A stretch of 27,605 bases of DNA from CAZDDW01 sp964480695 (lineage in GTDB: Bacteria; Patescibacteriota; Patescibacteriia; UBA9934; CAZDDW01): the NCBI GenBank assembly GCA_964480695.1, contig CAYZPO010000005.1, positions 1 through 27,605 on the forward strand, written 5' to 3'. The notes under the pieces were generated by a model. That model ran no database searches. It was not told the DNA's origin and was given only the letters and a program-made list of their open reading frames with translations. Both the position numbers and the translations under genes were made by a program. Every line of letters starts with the position of its first letter. The first letter of the stretch is position 1. Positions 8,401-17,497 of this stretch are shown here, piece by piece.

Positions 8401-11400
8401 GATTTTGCTGATGGTTCTCAAATGACTATTAATGATGATGGAACAGCCACGGTCGATCTGGCAGTGATCACGGCTGCGACCAATGCTAGCGGTATCGATG
8501 CCTTGAATATTGCATATACTGCTGTTGACGACGACGCCTCGGACACGCTTTACGCAGTTGACATTGGTGTAACCATCCAAGACGACACCACAGCCACTGA
8601 CAATGTTACTGGTCAACGGATTGATATCACCAACAATGACACCAACGCTTCTGGCACCGGTCTTCACATCAGTGCCAATGATAGTAGTGCCGGGGTGGTG
8701 TCAGCTGGAATTTTGATTGAGAACTTACAGAGTAGTGATATTGACCTGAATAGCGGTATCTTAATCCGAGCCACCACAGATGGTTCATTACCTGATGCCA
8801 TTGATGTCTCTGATGCTGAAATTACTAATGCTCTGAATATGGGAGCAAATAATATTGCTGGAACTAACGCCTCGATCACCTTTGCTGAGTTTAGTGTAGC
8901 CAGCGGCACGGGTTCTGTGGCCATTGATGACAGCGGTGATCTTGGAAATTTGACTGTTGAAGGAACGACTCTTGATATTAATTCCTTAGATTTCGCTGGA
9001 GCTGGTGCAATTACCTCAACCGGAGCAACGGATATCGACGTTACCCTTGGTAACGCTGCAAATTTACTCCAGGTTCTAACCGGGAACCTTCAGGTCGGTA
9101 ATGGTACACCAACCGTGTCTTTGGACGGTGAAGATGCTTACATCGAAGGGACTTTAGAAGTCGACGGTGCCGCTCGTTTTGATGGTGGAGTATATATAGA
9201 AGGCACAACTAACGAATACTTTGTTATTGACAGTGACTCTACTGGAGTGTCTGATGTTGATGTTGAGCTTTGGTTCTCTGATGATGGTAACAATGATGCT
9301 CACCAACTTGTCTTTGATGATGGAGCAGATGAGTTCCAGTTTATTGATGATGCAGCTTCTTTAGAAAATGTCCGAGCCAATGCTTTCTATGCTGGTTCAG
9401 CTTCAACTACATTTGGTGACGGTTCAATTACTCAGAGTGATGCTGGTGAAACTATTACGATCAATGTGGCTGATGGTGATGCTGCTGGAGAGGATCTAAT
9501 TCTCACAGCTGACAACATTGGACTCCTGGCCACTGGTGCTTTATCAATTACTCCAAACGCAGCTCTGACCACAGCGATTGATTTAACAGACACTGATCTA
9601 ACCAATGCCCTTAGTATCGGAGATAATAATATTATTGGTACGGCTTATACAGTTCAGGCGACCACCGGCGTTCTTACTTTAGACGGAGCAACAGATTTAC
9701 AACTTACAGCTACAGCCGATGATATCTTAGTTAATCCGGCTGATGATTTTACAGTTACTTTGGCGGCTGATGGGCAAGCTGTGATTGATGCCACTTCTCC
9801 AGACACAACTACAACAGCCGGAGTCTTGGATATTGATATAGACACCATCACGGCTGATAATACTGGTATTAATCTTGATTATCAGACCGGTGACGCTGCT
9901 GCATCAAGTAATTATTATGCAAATTCATTAAACATAACAGTTGATGATGATACCGGACACGATGCTTCTGTTAGCGGTTATTATTTAAATGCAACAAACA
10001 ATGATGGGGGCGCCAATCTTTACGGAGTTCATATTGCAGATCTAGGTGGCACTACTGGTGATGATACTTTTGCCTTTTATCAAGCTGGTGAGAATTGGGA
10101 TTTTTCAATGTATACCGAGTCGCTGGTAATGCACCGTATTTTAACAGGCGACAGCGCTCAATCAAATATGACAGTAGTTAACCGTGACAGCAGCTTAACT
10201 GCTCAGCAATATTTATTGGACTTACAATACCTTGATGATGGAGATACTAATGGTGATTATGTAATTTTACGTGATAATAATGGCGGCGACACCAAGTTGT
10301 TAATTGCCGAAGAAGGATTTACCTCTTGGACTCCAGGTGCTGCAGGTGATGCCCTGACCATTAGCCTTCCGGCAGCCGATACTCAGGCTATTGTGATCAA
10401 CTCTACAACCACGGATAGTTTGAATACTTCTGGTTTGATTGATTTAGACATGGATACTGCAGCTGATAATCAGTATGGAATTCATTTAACTTCTAATGTC
10501 ACTGGTGAAGCAGGAACCACTCCTTTATATATTGATGTTAATAATGATGGTACAGATGTTGGCGAACTTTTGTATGGAACTTATATTAATATCGATGATG
10601 ACAGTACTGGTACAGACGATATTGTCCACGGCATGTATATTAACTATGAAGACACGTCTCAACATGCGAATAGTTCTGCGATCTATGTTAACCAACCGAA
10701 CGGTGGAAGTAATTTGAGTTACGGGCTTTATATGTCCGGAACAATCCTTACCGGGATTGATATGTGGAACATTTCCGTGGGGGCCAACAATGACGCCATT
10801 CGTATTGCTGATGATAATGAAATCGTTCTTGGAAATGGTGCCGATGTCACTATTGAATATGACGAGGACGGCACAGATCAGCTGCGAATTACTGGCTCAA
10901 CTATTTTTGTTAATGCAGTTGAGTTTGATACAGCTATTAATGCTGATGCTGGTCTTGATATTGATTTAGGCGAGGGTGATCAAGTTACCATTGACGATGA
11001 TGGTACGGCCACAGCTGATTTGGTAGCGATTACCGCGGCTACTAGTGTTGCTGGAATTGATGCCTTAAATATTTCTTACACCGCTGTTGACGATGATGCA
11101 GCTGACACACTTTATGGTATTGATCTTGGGGTGACCATTCAAAATGATACTACTGCTGATGATATAGTTTACGGCCAACGGATTGACGTCACCAACAATG
11201 ACGCGGGCGTGACTGGGGCAGCTACTGGGCTATACGTTTCCGCGAATGATAGTGGGACTGCAGCAGTTGCAAACGGAATTTTGATTGAAAATCTTCAAAG
11301 TACAGATATTGATTTAGCTAACGGTATTTTGGTTCGGGCTACTACAGCGGACTCAATTGCCACAGCTCTTAATGTTTCAGATGCTGAGATCACTAATGCG

Positions 11401-14400
11401 TTAAGTGTTGGAGCTAACACAATTGTTGGTACCACCGGAGCGATTACTTATAGTGGAAACACGGTTTGGTCAACAACAGCAGGAACGCTTGGTATAGCTG
11501 CTTCAGATACAGGAGATAATGGCGGATATAGTCTTGTCTTGTCTGCTGGCGACTCTGCTCCTGATGCTGGCGAGAATGGTAATGATGTCGCTCTTGAGGC
11601 CGAAGATGCAATCATTCTTGAGTCTACTGGAGAGGTCGATATTGATGCAGGCTCTAACTTGTTAATGCTTGGTGTCTCGGCCGTAGGAATCGAGTCAACT
11701 AATGGTCCAATTAATATCGCTAATACTATGGCCACTGGTGCGGTTCGTTTAGGTACAGCCGGGGCTCGAGCAATTAGCATCGGTAACGGCAATGCTACAA
11801 CCATCTCTTTAACCACCGACAACAGTGAGGCAGCTGACATTAATTTGATCGGCGGAGTAACCTTTAATGACGACATTACAGTTACTGCTGGGGTTGGTGA
11901 AGAATTTAACATTACTCGAACCGCTGACGCTGCGACAACTGAAGAAGGAGTGGCTCTGGCTTTCACAGCCGGTGCTGGAGATGGAAATGATATTTATAGC
12001 GCTTTGAAGTTATCAGTGACTAGTGCTAATCATGCCGCAGCCACTGATGAGGTTTATGGACTACATGTAGCAGATTTAACTGATGCTGATCCTGACGGCG
12101 ATGAGTATGCTATCTATCAGGCTGGCACGTCTTGGGATTATGGACTTTATATTGCAGACGCAGGTTACTTTGATACCACACTCGAGGTGAACGGTGCTTT
12201 TGATCCAGACACCATTGACATCACTCCATCCGGGAACTCTGATGCCATTGACATTGTGGGTACTAACATGACCTCAACATCGGCGATCGATATGGATATG
12301 CTCAATACTTCAGGGAACCTGATTGATCTGGCCTGGTCTAGTTCCACTAACGCAGCGAACACAACCAAAGGACTTCATTTGGATTTTGGTAATTTATCCA
12401 GCAATAGCCAGGTCGTTTATGGAATTCATATTGATGATCTGGATGCCCGTGACGGGGTGGCTGACCAACGTGGTATTTATCAGCAGGGCACTAACTGGGA
12501 TTATGGTTTATATACAGAAGCTCCGATTTATCACGCTGGAACTGCAGGAACTGCCAGTTGGACCTTGAATGCAGGTGATGCCAACATCAGTGATGGTTCG
12601 TTGACCTTGACTGATGCTGATAACGCTGTCGCTCTTGCCGTTACCGCTGATTCAGTCACCACATCCAATGCTGTCACTGTTTCAGCTGACGGGTTAACGA
12701 CTGCTACCGGTATGGCTTTGACTTCAACTGGAACGTCTTTTAATGGAGAGTTATTAACTTTGACTAAGTCTGGAGCCTCTGGATCAACCGCCTTTACTTC
12801 TGATGTAGCAGCGATTACTTATACTCAAACTTTCAACGGAGGAGTTGGTTTAGATTCAACCGGCGGAGTTCTTGATATCGGTCGTTCTATCACTTTGGAT
12901 AACGCTGGTCAAACCCACACAGTTTCTGGAGATGTGGTCACTATCATGAATTCAGGCACCCAGACTGCAGGAACTTTGACCGAAACCGGTGATCTACTTT
13001 TCCTTGATGAAAATTATGCGGCCAATACCGGGAACGCCATCTTCATCGACACTGAATCAACAGGTGGTAACGCCATTGATATTGATTCGGCCGCGACTAC
13101 AGGGGATGCGATTAATATTAGTATGGCCTCAACTACGGGTAGTGCGATTGAAATTACAGATACTGCCTCGGACAGTGCCTCATCAGAAATTTTTGTTAAT
13201 GTGACTGATGCTGCGGTTGGCGCCCAAACTTACTTGTTTCACGGTCGTTACACTGATGACGGTGAAGCCAATGCGGACTTCTTGATTTTTGAGGACAATA
13301 ATGGCAACACCATGTTCGAGATCGAAGAGTTTGGTCACACAACAATCACTGGTCAAGCCGAAACCACTACTGCTCTTCAGGTTACTCAAGGTGACCTTAC
13401 CCTTTCTGATGGACAGCTCCTGGTAGATAATTCAGCCCAAGCCAGCTTTAACTTCGACTACAGTGGATACGGAGTGTTTAATGCTGCATCAACAGATGCT
13501 GATCTGCTTCGGGTTACTTCGACTATTGATGAGGGCACCACTGGAGTTGATGCCATGTCTATTACGGCCAGTATTGATGACGCTGACGATTCCGCTGGTT
13601 TGCGAATTTCCATGGTTAATGCCAATGATGGTAATGGTGCTGAAACTTTCTATGGCTTGTATGTTGACATTGATGATAACTCAACCCTTTCAGACGACAC
13701 AGCTTACGGAATCTATCTTAATAATCCTGATCAAGGGGCCGGGGCTGATGCTAATCTGGCCACTGATGCTTTTGTTTATGTTAATCAGGCCGATGGTTCA
13801 GTAGTGGTAGCTGACGGCATGTTATTCAACGTGGCTGCTGGAGGCTTGACTGACGCTATTGATGCTTCAGATGCCCAGATCACCAATGCTTTAAATATCG
13901 GAGATAACGCTATTGAAGGTACTTACTTTGATGTAGCGGAAACTACTGGGGCTGTTACTTTGACTCAGCAGGCGACTGGCACTGCACCACTAACCCTTAC
14001 TGGAATAGCTAACGGAACAGGCGCTGAGGTTGATATAAATACTTCTAATAGTGCTGGCCAAGTTATTGATATCGGTTGGCCAGGAGCAACAGAAACCCAA
14101 ACCGGGGCTTTGCTTGGTTTGAATATTGAATTTGACAATTTGATCGACGACAACACCAGCATTATTTACGGTATTCATGTTGATGATTTTGATAACTCTA
14201 ACGGCGGCGGCGGAACTCAGCGTGGACTCTTTATCGAAGGAACCAACTGGGACCACAGTATTGTGGTGGAAGACGACATTAGTATTGGTGCTGCTGACCT
14301 TGGAGGAACCACAGCCACGATTACTTTTACTGATTTCACGGTCGGAGCTGACGGTAATGTTGCCATTTCTCCAGATGGCGCTGGCGACGCCTTACTCTTC

Positions 14401-17235
14401 ACTTTGCCAGCCAATACCGATACCCAAGCCATGGTGGTCAACCATACTACATCAGACGCAACTGATGGTGTGGTTGATTTGAATATCACGACCGACACTG
14501 GAGGAGTTGATGGGATTGAAATTAATTATACTGTGGCAGACGATAATGATGACACAACTGAGAGTTTTGCCGCGCTTTCAATTATTGGTTTGCAAAATTC
14601 TGATGATGCCACTAATGACGATAATTTGTATGGAATATTTATCGCTGATCTGGGTGGAACTGGAGCAGCTGCTCAGGACGAGTACGCGTTTTATCAGAAA
14701 GGTTCTAGCTGGGACGCAGCCATTTATGTAGAAGATTTAGTTGAGATTCAGGATGGTACCCCAGGTACTCCAGCGACCGTTTCTGGTGGAGGAGATATTT
14801 ATATTCATGATGCTTTGGAGATAGATGGAGCCAACTCGACTACTACGGATATTGTTGGCATTAATTCTAGTACCCTGACTAACGGTAATGGAATCCAGCT
14901 TTCACGAGTTGATAGCGGTGTTTCTGACTTTACAAGTGCTTCCGGATTGCTCTCGGTTATTCAGGGCGACAACGAGGTTGCCTCTACTGGAGACGCAGTT
15001 TATATCTCTCAGGCTGGAACCGGACAAGGTATCTATCTTCTAACGAATGATGCTGAAAAGGGAGCTACAGGAAGTGAAGCAATTTATATTGACTGGGAAG
15101 ATGCTGATGCTAACGAGCGGGTGTTTGCCATTGAAAGTAATAACGGAGGTGCTGATAATGTTATTTATATTATTCAGTCTGACGGTGATGTTTTAAACGA
15201 GGGTGGTAATTATAATGGTGGTGCTGACTTTGCCGAGTATTTCTATGATTCAACTGGTGATTTGGTGGCTGGCGAGGTGGTGACAGTTGATTCAAGCAAT
15301 CCCGAATCCGTTCGCCGATCAAATGAACCGCTCGACTCAGGTGTTATAGGAGTGGTTTCTACTCGAGCTGCTTTTGTTAGTAATTGGTCAGAAGACAAGG
15401 ACGATAATCTAAATTGGAAAATTATCGCTTTAGCTGGACAAGTACCAGTGCGAGTTTCGGATGAGAACGGACAAGTTGAAATCGGAGACTATCTGACCAG
15501 CGCTTCTACTCCAGGATATGCTATGAAAGCGACTGAGGCTGGGCAAGTGATCGGCCGAGCCTTACAAGCTGCTGGTCCAGGAACTGACGTAATTGTGACT
15601 TATATTAGCGGAGAATATTACACTGGTGCGGTTATTGCCAGCGATGGTTCTGATACTTTGATTAGCGACACCTTGGTCCTTGATTCGCTGCGCAACGCGA
15701 ATGCTGGAGATCCGATCGTGGATTCTCAAGCTTTGGTTTTGCGAGGTTCAGTTTGGAATGGGGCTAACGCTGTTGATCAGGATATGCGAATGGCTACTGT
15801 AGTGGATGCTGAGGATGAGTATCGTTTAGCTATTTCGAATACCATGGACGCGGAAGTAGTTTATGTAACTAATGAAGGAACCATGTCTGTTGTTGGTGAC
15901 ATGATTGTCGGTGGACACCTTTACCCTTCAGATCGCGGCACGTTGCAAACTGACAAATATATTTATTACGACGGATCCGGTGGACTGGGGGGTGACATGA
16001 TGCGCACCAACGCTAGTGGCTGGTCAACTGGATCATATGACTTTGCTGAAATGTTCCCATCAAGTGATGATCTGGTTGCTGGTGAAGTCGTTGTCTTTGC
16101 TGATAGCGATGAGTCTATGCGTCGTTCTGATGGAGTCTATGATGATCGTGTAGCTGGTATTGTTTCTACCAAGCCAGGCTTCTTGGCTGGTGAGAATAAG
16201 CCAGGTGATTATCCAGTCGCTTTAGCTGGACGAGTACCAGTGCGAGTTACTTTAGAAAATGGACCAATCGAGATCGGAGATCCTTTGACCACTTCTTCCA
16301 CTCCTGGATATGCCATGAAAGCGACTGAAGCTGGTCCGATTGTTGGTAACGCCATGAATGCTTTTGATGGTTCAGGTGGTGACGAAGATGTGATCGTGGC
16401 TTTTGTGAATGTTAGTTATTACGGTGGTGAAGAAGATGAAACTACTCCGGTGACCCAAACAGTAGTTGTTGGTGGAGGCGGTGGTATTACTGATCAAAGT
16501 CTTAGTGGTGATTTATATCTTCAAGCGAACAGCATTATTGGTGTGTCCAGTATTTCTGGAATCGGTGAGCGCTGGGAAATCGCTGAGAATGGAGATTTGC
16601 GAGTCGTAGGAGCTTTGACCACCGTGATCGAGTCTTATCAGGGCGAGGATGTTGAAGTCGTGGCTACTCTTTCGCGAGAACACACAGTTACTTTGTCCGG
16701 CACTGCTCAACTTAGTGGTGGCAGGGTCAGTATAAATTTTGAGGACATTGATCCTCAGTTTGATGACATTATTTCAACTATTGCTCCGGTTCGAGTTATG
16801 GCTATGCCGATTGGTGAACCGGTAGCTCTTTATGTTGCTAATCAGGATGATGATGGATTTACGATTTCTTCTGATGGGTCATCTAACGCAGAGTTTAATT
16901 GGTTTGTGACTGCTTATCGAAAAGATTATGAACCAGAAGAGTATTTGAATCTAGAGCCAGAGGAACAAAATGATCAAGGCTCAATGATCAATGATCAAGT
17001 TTCCGAAGAAGAAATTACAGAAGAACCAGAGCCAGTTGAAGAAATAGAACCAGTTGAGGAAGCAGTTGAAGAAGATGAAGAAGTTCCAGAGGTTGACCAG
17101 GAAGTGGTTGACGAGATCGTGGAAGAACCAGCAGACAACGGTGAGGCCGTTGATGAGCCCTTAGCAATTCCTGCTGCAGAGCGAGAAATTGAGGATCCTA
17201 TCGCGCGCGATCCCCAACCTGAAGTAGAAGAATAA
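5485..17235 (+). CDS. giant 3916-residue fibre/adhesin-like beta-repeat protein
   Basis: An N-terminal signal or anchor helix (about 12-36) precedes a collar domain (about 37-160; ISYQGRLLDANSNPV, then YALNADTLDG, as in tail-fibre-like proteins). About 3,000 residues of Asp/Thr/Ala/Gly beta-repeats follow, including six or more modules of the form YGI......DLGG...EYAIYQ.GT.WD.GLY (tryptophans near 780, 1534, 2216, 2338, 2920, 3076) and two pairs of long near-duplicates. Near the C-terminus two homologous domains (about 3245-3380 and 3516-3650), each with FAE(Y/M)F, GEVV, VPVRV and STPGYAMKATEAG, resemble the Peptidase_G2/intramolecular-chaperone class of fibre ends. A Glu-rich tail (about 3825-3916) closes the protein. 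There is no C-terminal anchor. ATG 5485 lacks a ribosome site; in-frame ATG 5500 follows AGGAGG (5492-5497) by 2 nt and may be the true start. It probably assembles as a long surface fibre for attachment. Confidence 0.85.
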   Translation: MYQEEMQKKISRYTTILVVLVGIVFLLMPLIKNARAVSPPNLISYQGRLLDANSNPVGSASANMEFRFYDALTGGTCLWSNDSADCSSTATQAITLTAGLFSENLGDTGASYPAIADSVFADNASVYLEVWVGTEQLTPRKQIVAAPYALNADTLDGIDSADLQLFEAGTNGTYEDDAAVIIGTDQAETLANSGFSLAGNNDLFVGDLLGVEGNIYTDGSFIAGDATTYADDSITQGTAGDSITIDVASGDVAGEDLVITANNVALLATGALSLTPDAALGTAVDLSDTDIATAVSVGANDIVGTTGLINYTNFDVLATGAIEVAVGTGIDTNGAGILDLGDDTATTVNIGTTAATTLNLGAGGSLTRTINIGTGTGADTIQIGGGGTTADDIDLGDSVAVVDITSADFGITLTATTADGLDISSTNTTADTFDIDANSLTSGNVFNISATSLTSGDVLNLTRSAVASNGGFISMNDGTDDVMIFSYSGTPNGTISAPRGSISLDYANGRVYVNTDDGTTWSQLAAGAASGNTLDEAYDEGGAGSGRVITVDSSAIEMTGSNAADYTLEVTTSAAGGALYINDTDGTGSALFVDNGDVRFDEVLDLNGSIDFDGTTIDIDASSNITISTTNDEIQVDTGNQDLVLAGSADGTAALTVTAGDVTVTDGDLLVSDGDFDVTMDPGDSVSITNSATTGSSGALVVSQTSSTANVGNVVGQSISATFSDYLDEGVADTRSGLDITVTNNASDAGTDDNIYGIVVQDLGGAAQADGNEYAIFQSGTTWDRGLYIQGYAEFDSTVDIDGDFDFDGTTFDVDGSGLVSLTSTGAAVTLDAVTQLSIDVSAATAASNISIATDADDEDLTIETTGSAGDLLINSADDLIITATDQLQLVGSDDSVTSIHLDANNAAGDGVTIDTGTGGVDINMNGPMAIDGGLLDVGTCSAEVANGDGDICVTGVLEVDGELELDASLDADFADGSQMTINDDGTATVDLAVITAATNASGIDALNIAYTAVDDDASDTLYAVDIGVTIQDDTTATDNVTGQRIDITNNDTNASGTGLHISANDSSAGVVSAGILIENLQSSDIDLNSGILIRATTDGSLPDAIDVSDAEITNALNMGANNIAGTNASITFAEFSVASGTGSVAIDDSGDLGNLTVEGTTLDINSLDFAGAGAITSTGATDIDVTLGNAANLLQVLTGNLQVGNGTPTVSLDGEDAYIEGTLEVDGAARFDGGVYIEGTTNEYFVIDSDSTGVSDVDVELWFSDDGNNDAHQLVFDDGADEFQFIDDAASLENVRANAFYAGSASTTFGDGSITQSDAGETITINVADGDAAGEDLILTADNIGLLATGALSITPNAALTTAIDLTDTDLTNALSIGDNNIIGTAYTVQATTGVLTLDGATDLQLTATADDILVNPADDFTVTLAADGQAVIDATSPDTTTTAGVLDIDIDTITADNTGINLDYQTGDAAASSNYYANSLNITVDDDTGHDASVSGYYLNATNNDGGANLYGVHIADLGGTTGDDTFAFYQAGENWDFSMYTESLVMHRILTGDSAQSNMTVVNRDSSLTAQQYLLDLQYLDDGDTNGDYVILRDNNGGDTKLLIAEEGFTSWTPGAAGDALTISLPAADTQAIVINSTTTDSLNTSGLIDLDMDTAADNQYGIHLTSNVTGEAGTTPLYIDVNNDGTDVGELLYGTYINIDDDSTGTDDIVHGMYINYEDTSQHANSSAIYVNQPNGGSNLSYGLYMSGTILTGIDMWNISVGANNDAIRIADDNEIVLGNGADVTIEYDEDGTDQLRITGSTIFVNAVEFDTAINADAGLDIDLGEGDQVTIDDDGTATADLVAITAATSVAGIDALNISYTAVDDDAADTLYGIDLGVTIQNDTTADDIVYGQRIDVTNNDAGVTGAATGLYVSANDSGTAAVANGILIENLQSTDIDLANGILVRATTADSIATALNVSDAEITNALSVGANTIVGTTGAITYSGNTVWSTTAGTLGIAASDTGDNGGYSLVLSAGDSAPDAGENGNDVALEAEDAIILESTGEVDIDAGSNLLMLGVSAVGIESTNGPINIANTMATGAVRLGTAGARAISIGNGNATTISLTTDNSEAADINLIGGVTFNDDITVTAGVGEEFNITRTADAATTEEGVALAFTAGAGDGNDIYSALKLSVTSANHAAATDEVYGLHVADLTDADPDGDEYAIYQAGTSWDYGLYIADAGYFDTTLEVNGAFDPDTIDITPSGNSDAIDIVGTNMTSTSAIDMDMLNTSGNLIDLAWSSSTNAANTTKGLHLDFGNLSSNSQVVYGIHIDDLDARDGVADQRGIYQQGTNWDYGLYTEAPIYHAGTAGTASWTLNAGDANISDGSLTLTDADNAVALAVTADSVTTSNAVTVSADGLTTATGMALTSTGTSFNGELLTLTKSGASGSTAFTSDVAAITYTQTFNGGVGLDSTGGVLDIGRSITLDNAGQTHTVSGDVVTIMNSGTQTAGTLTETGDLLFLDENYAANTGNAIFIDTESTGGNAIDIDSAATTGDAINISMASTTGSAIEITDTASDSASSEIFVNVTDAAVGAQTYLFHGRYTDDGEANADFLIFEDNNGNTMFEIEEFGHTTITGQAETTTALQVTQGDLTLSDGQLLVDNSAQASFNFDYSGYGVFNAASTDADLLRVTSTIDEGTTGVDAMSITASIDDADDSAGLRISMVNANDGNGAETFYGLYVDIDDNSTLSDDTAYGIYLNNPDQGAGADANLATDAFVYVNQADGSVVVADGMLFNVAAGGLTDAIDASDAQITNALNIGDNAIEGTYFDVAETTGAVTLTQQATGTAPLTLTGIANGTGAEVDINTSNSAGQVIDIGWPGATETQTGALLGLNIEFDNLIDDNTSIIYGIHVDDFDNSNGGGGTQRGLFIEGTNWDHSIVVEDDISIGAADLGGTTATITFTDFTVGADGNVAISPDGAGDALLFTLPANTDTQAMVVNHTTSDATDGVVDLNITTDTGGVDGIEINYTVADDNDDTTESFAALSIIGLQNSDDATNDDNLYGIFIADLGGTGAAAQDEYAFYQKGSSWDAAIYVEDLVEIQDGTPGTPATVSGGGDIYIHDALEIDGANSTTTDIVGINSSTLTNGNGIQLSRVDSGVSDFTSASGLLSVIQGDNEVASTGDAVYISQAGTGQGIYLLTNDAEKGATGSEAIYIDWEDADANERVFAIESNNGGADNVIYIIQSDGDVLNEGGNYNGGADFAEYFYDSTGDLVAGEVVTVDSSNPESVRRSNEPLDSGVIGVVSTRAAFVSNWSEDKDDNLNWKIIALAGQVPVRVSDENGQVEIGDYLTSASTPGYAMKATEAGQVIGRALQAAGPGTDVIVTYISGEYYTGAVIASDGSDTLISDTLVLDSLRNANAGDPIVDSQALVLRGSVWNGANAVDQDMRMATVVDAEDEYRLAISNTMDAEVVYVTNEGTMSVVGDMIVGGHLYPSDRGTLQTDKYIYYDGSGGLGGDMMRTNASGWSTGSYDFAEMFPSSDDLVAGEVVVFADSDESMRRSDGVYDDRVAGIVSTKPGFLAGENKPGDYPVALAGRVPVRVTLENGPIEIGDPLTTSSTPGYAMKATEAGPIVGNAMNAFDGSGGDEDVIVAFVNVSYYGGEEDETTPVTQTVVVGGGGGITDQSLSGDLYLQANSIIGVSSISGIGERWEIAENGDLRVVGALTTVIESYQGEDVEVVATLSREHTVTLSGTAQLSGGRVSINFEDIDPQFDDIISTIAPVRVMAMPIGEPVALYVANQDDDGFTISSDGSSNAEFNWFVTAYRKDYEPEEYLNLEPEEQNDQGSMINDQVSEEEITEEPEPVEEIEPVEEAVEEDEEVPEVDQEVVDEIVEEPADNGEAVDEPLAIPAAEREIEDPIARDPQPEVEE
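6148..6420 (+). repeat. long internal repeat A, copy 1 (fibre gene)
   Basis: This segment encodes a block running from SITQGTAGDSIT through LLATGALSLTPDAAL to DIVGTT (residues about 222-312). It is closely matched in order and sequence at 9394-9655. Confidence 0.65.
8392..8890 (+). repeat. long internal repeat B, copy 1 (fibre gene)
   Basis: The block includes GIDALNIAYTAVDDDASDTL, GQRIDITNND, GILIENLQSSDIDL and DAEITNAL (residues about 970-1136). It recurs almost residue for residue at 10960-11455, about 2.57 kb downstream. Confidence 0.75.
9394..9655 (+). repeat. long internal repeat A, copy 2 (fibre gene)
   Basis: The second copy of block A contains SITQSDAGETIT, LLATGALSITPNAAL and NNIIGTA (residues about 1304-1391). 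Confidence 0.65.
10960..11455 (+). repeat. long internal repeat B, copy 2 (fibre gene)
   Basis: The second copy of block B contains GIDALNISYTAVDDDAADTL, GQRIDVTNND, GILIENLQSTDIDL and DAEITNAL (residues about 1826-1991). The spacing of the A and B copies points to duplication of segments a few kb long. Confidence 0.75.
16969..16998 (+). repeat. short AATGATCAA direct repeat inside the fibre gene
   Basis: AATGATCAA occurs at 16969-16977, 16983-16991 and 16990-16998, the last two overlapping. It is translated as NDQGSMINDQ at the start of the disordered Glu-rich tail. The word repetition and the composition differ from the surrounding codons and suggest a small in-frame repeat insertion. Confidence 0.45.
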
Positions 17236-17239
17236 GTTG

Positions 17240-17428
17240 AAAAGCAGCGGTTGAATTCCGCGACCTGTATTGACGTGCAAGGTTGCGACGTTCTTTAACA
17301 AGGCCCACAAGAAGGGTCCTCGGTGTTGCCCTGAGTTATTGCCAAAAAAGGTAAGCTTGTTGATAGCTCAGGGCTAATTCACCAATACATAGGACGGCCA
17401 GATCCCACTCTGGTCGTCTTGTGTTTTA
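17240..17428 (+). ncRNA. candidate structured RNA in the 3' region of the surface operon
   Basis: No gene occupies 17236-17497. The first 190 nt carry consecutive hairpins: GCGG/CCGC at 17247-17261; ACGTGCAA (17273-17280) with TTGCGACGT (17283-17291, one bulge); a GGCCC/GGGTC stem near 17302-17318; and a 12-bp stem, GCCCTGAGTTAT (17328-17339) with ATAGCTCAGGGC (17363-17374), with one G-U pair. An intrinsic terminator follows. It fits none of the RNA families I checked by eye (SRP RNA, tmRNA, RNase P RNA, 6S). It could be a processed 3'-UTR RNA of the fibre mRNA or an independent small RNA. The pairings were found by hand and have not been tested by folding. Confidence 0.4.
17393..17427 (+). 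terminator. intrinsic terminator of the surface operon
   Basis: Stem GACGGCCAGA (17393-17402) pairs with TCTGGTCGTC (17409-17418) through ten pairs including one G-U, with a 6-nt loop. The T-rich tract TTGTGTTTT follows. It lies 158 bp after the stop of the giant gene. Confidence 0.75.
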
Positions 17429-17434
17429 TGTTTA

Positions 17435-17477
17435 TAAAAGGTAACGCCCGCCGTGCTCCAGAGGAACAGGCAGGCGT
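17435..17477 (-). terminator. intrinsic terminator of the MopE-like gene
   Basis: On the minus strand ACGCCTGCC (17477-17469) pairs with GGCGGGCGT (17452-17444), nine pairs with one G-U. This is followed by TACC and TTTTAT. It lies about 20 bp downstream of the stop at 17498. Confidence 0.6.
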
Positions 17478-17497
17478 GTGTGAGAAGAGTTGTGTGC

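Noticed and set aside
17236..17428. SRP RNA, tmRNA, RNase P RNA or 6S RNA
   Set aside because: The conserved cores of these RNAs could not be found by eye and the size does not fit tmRNA or RNase P RNA.
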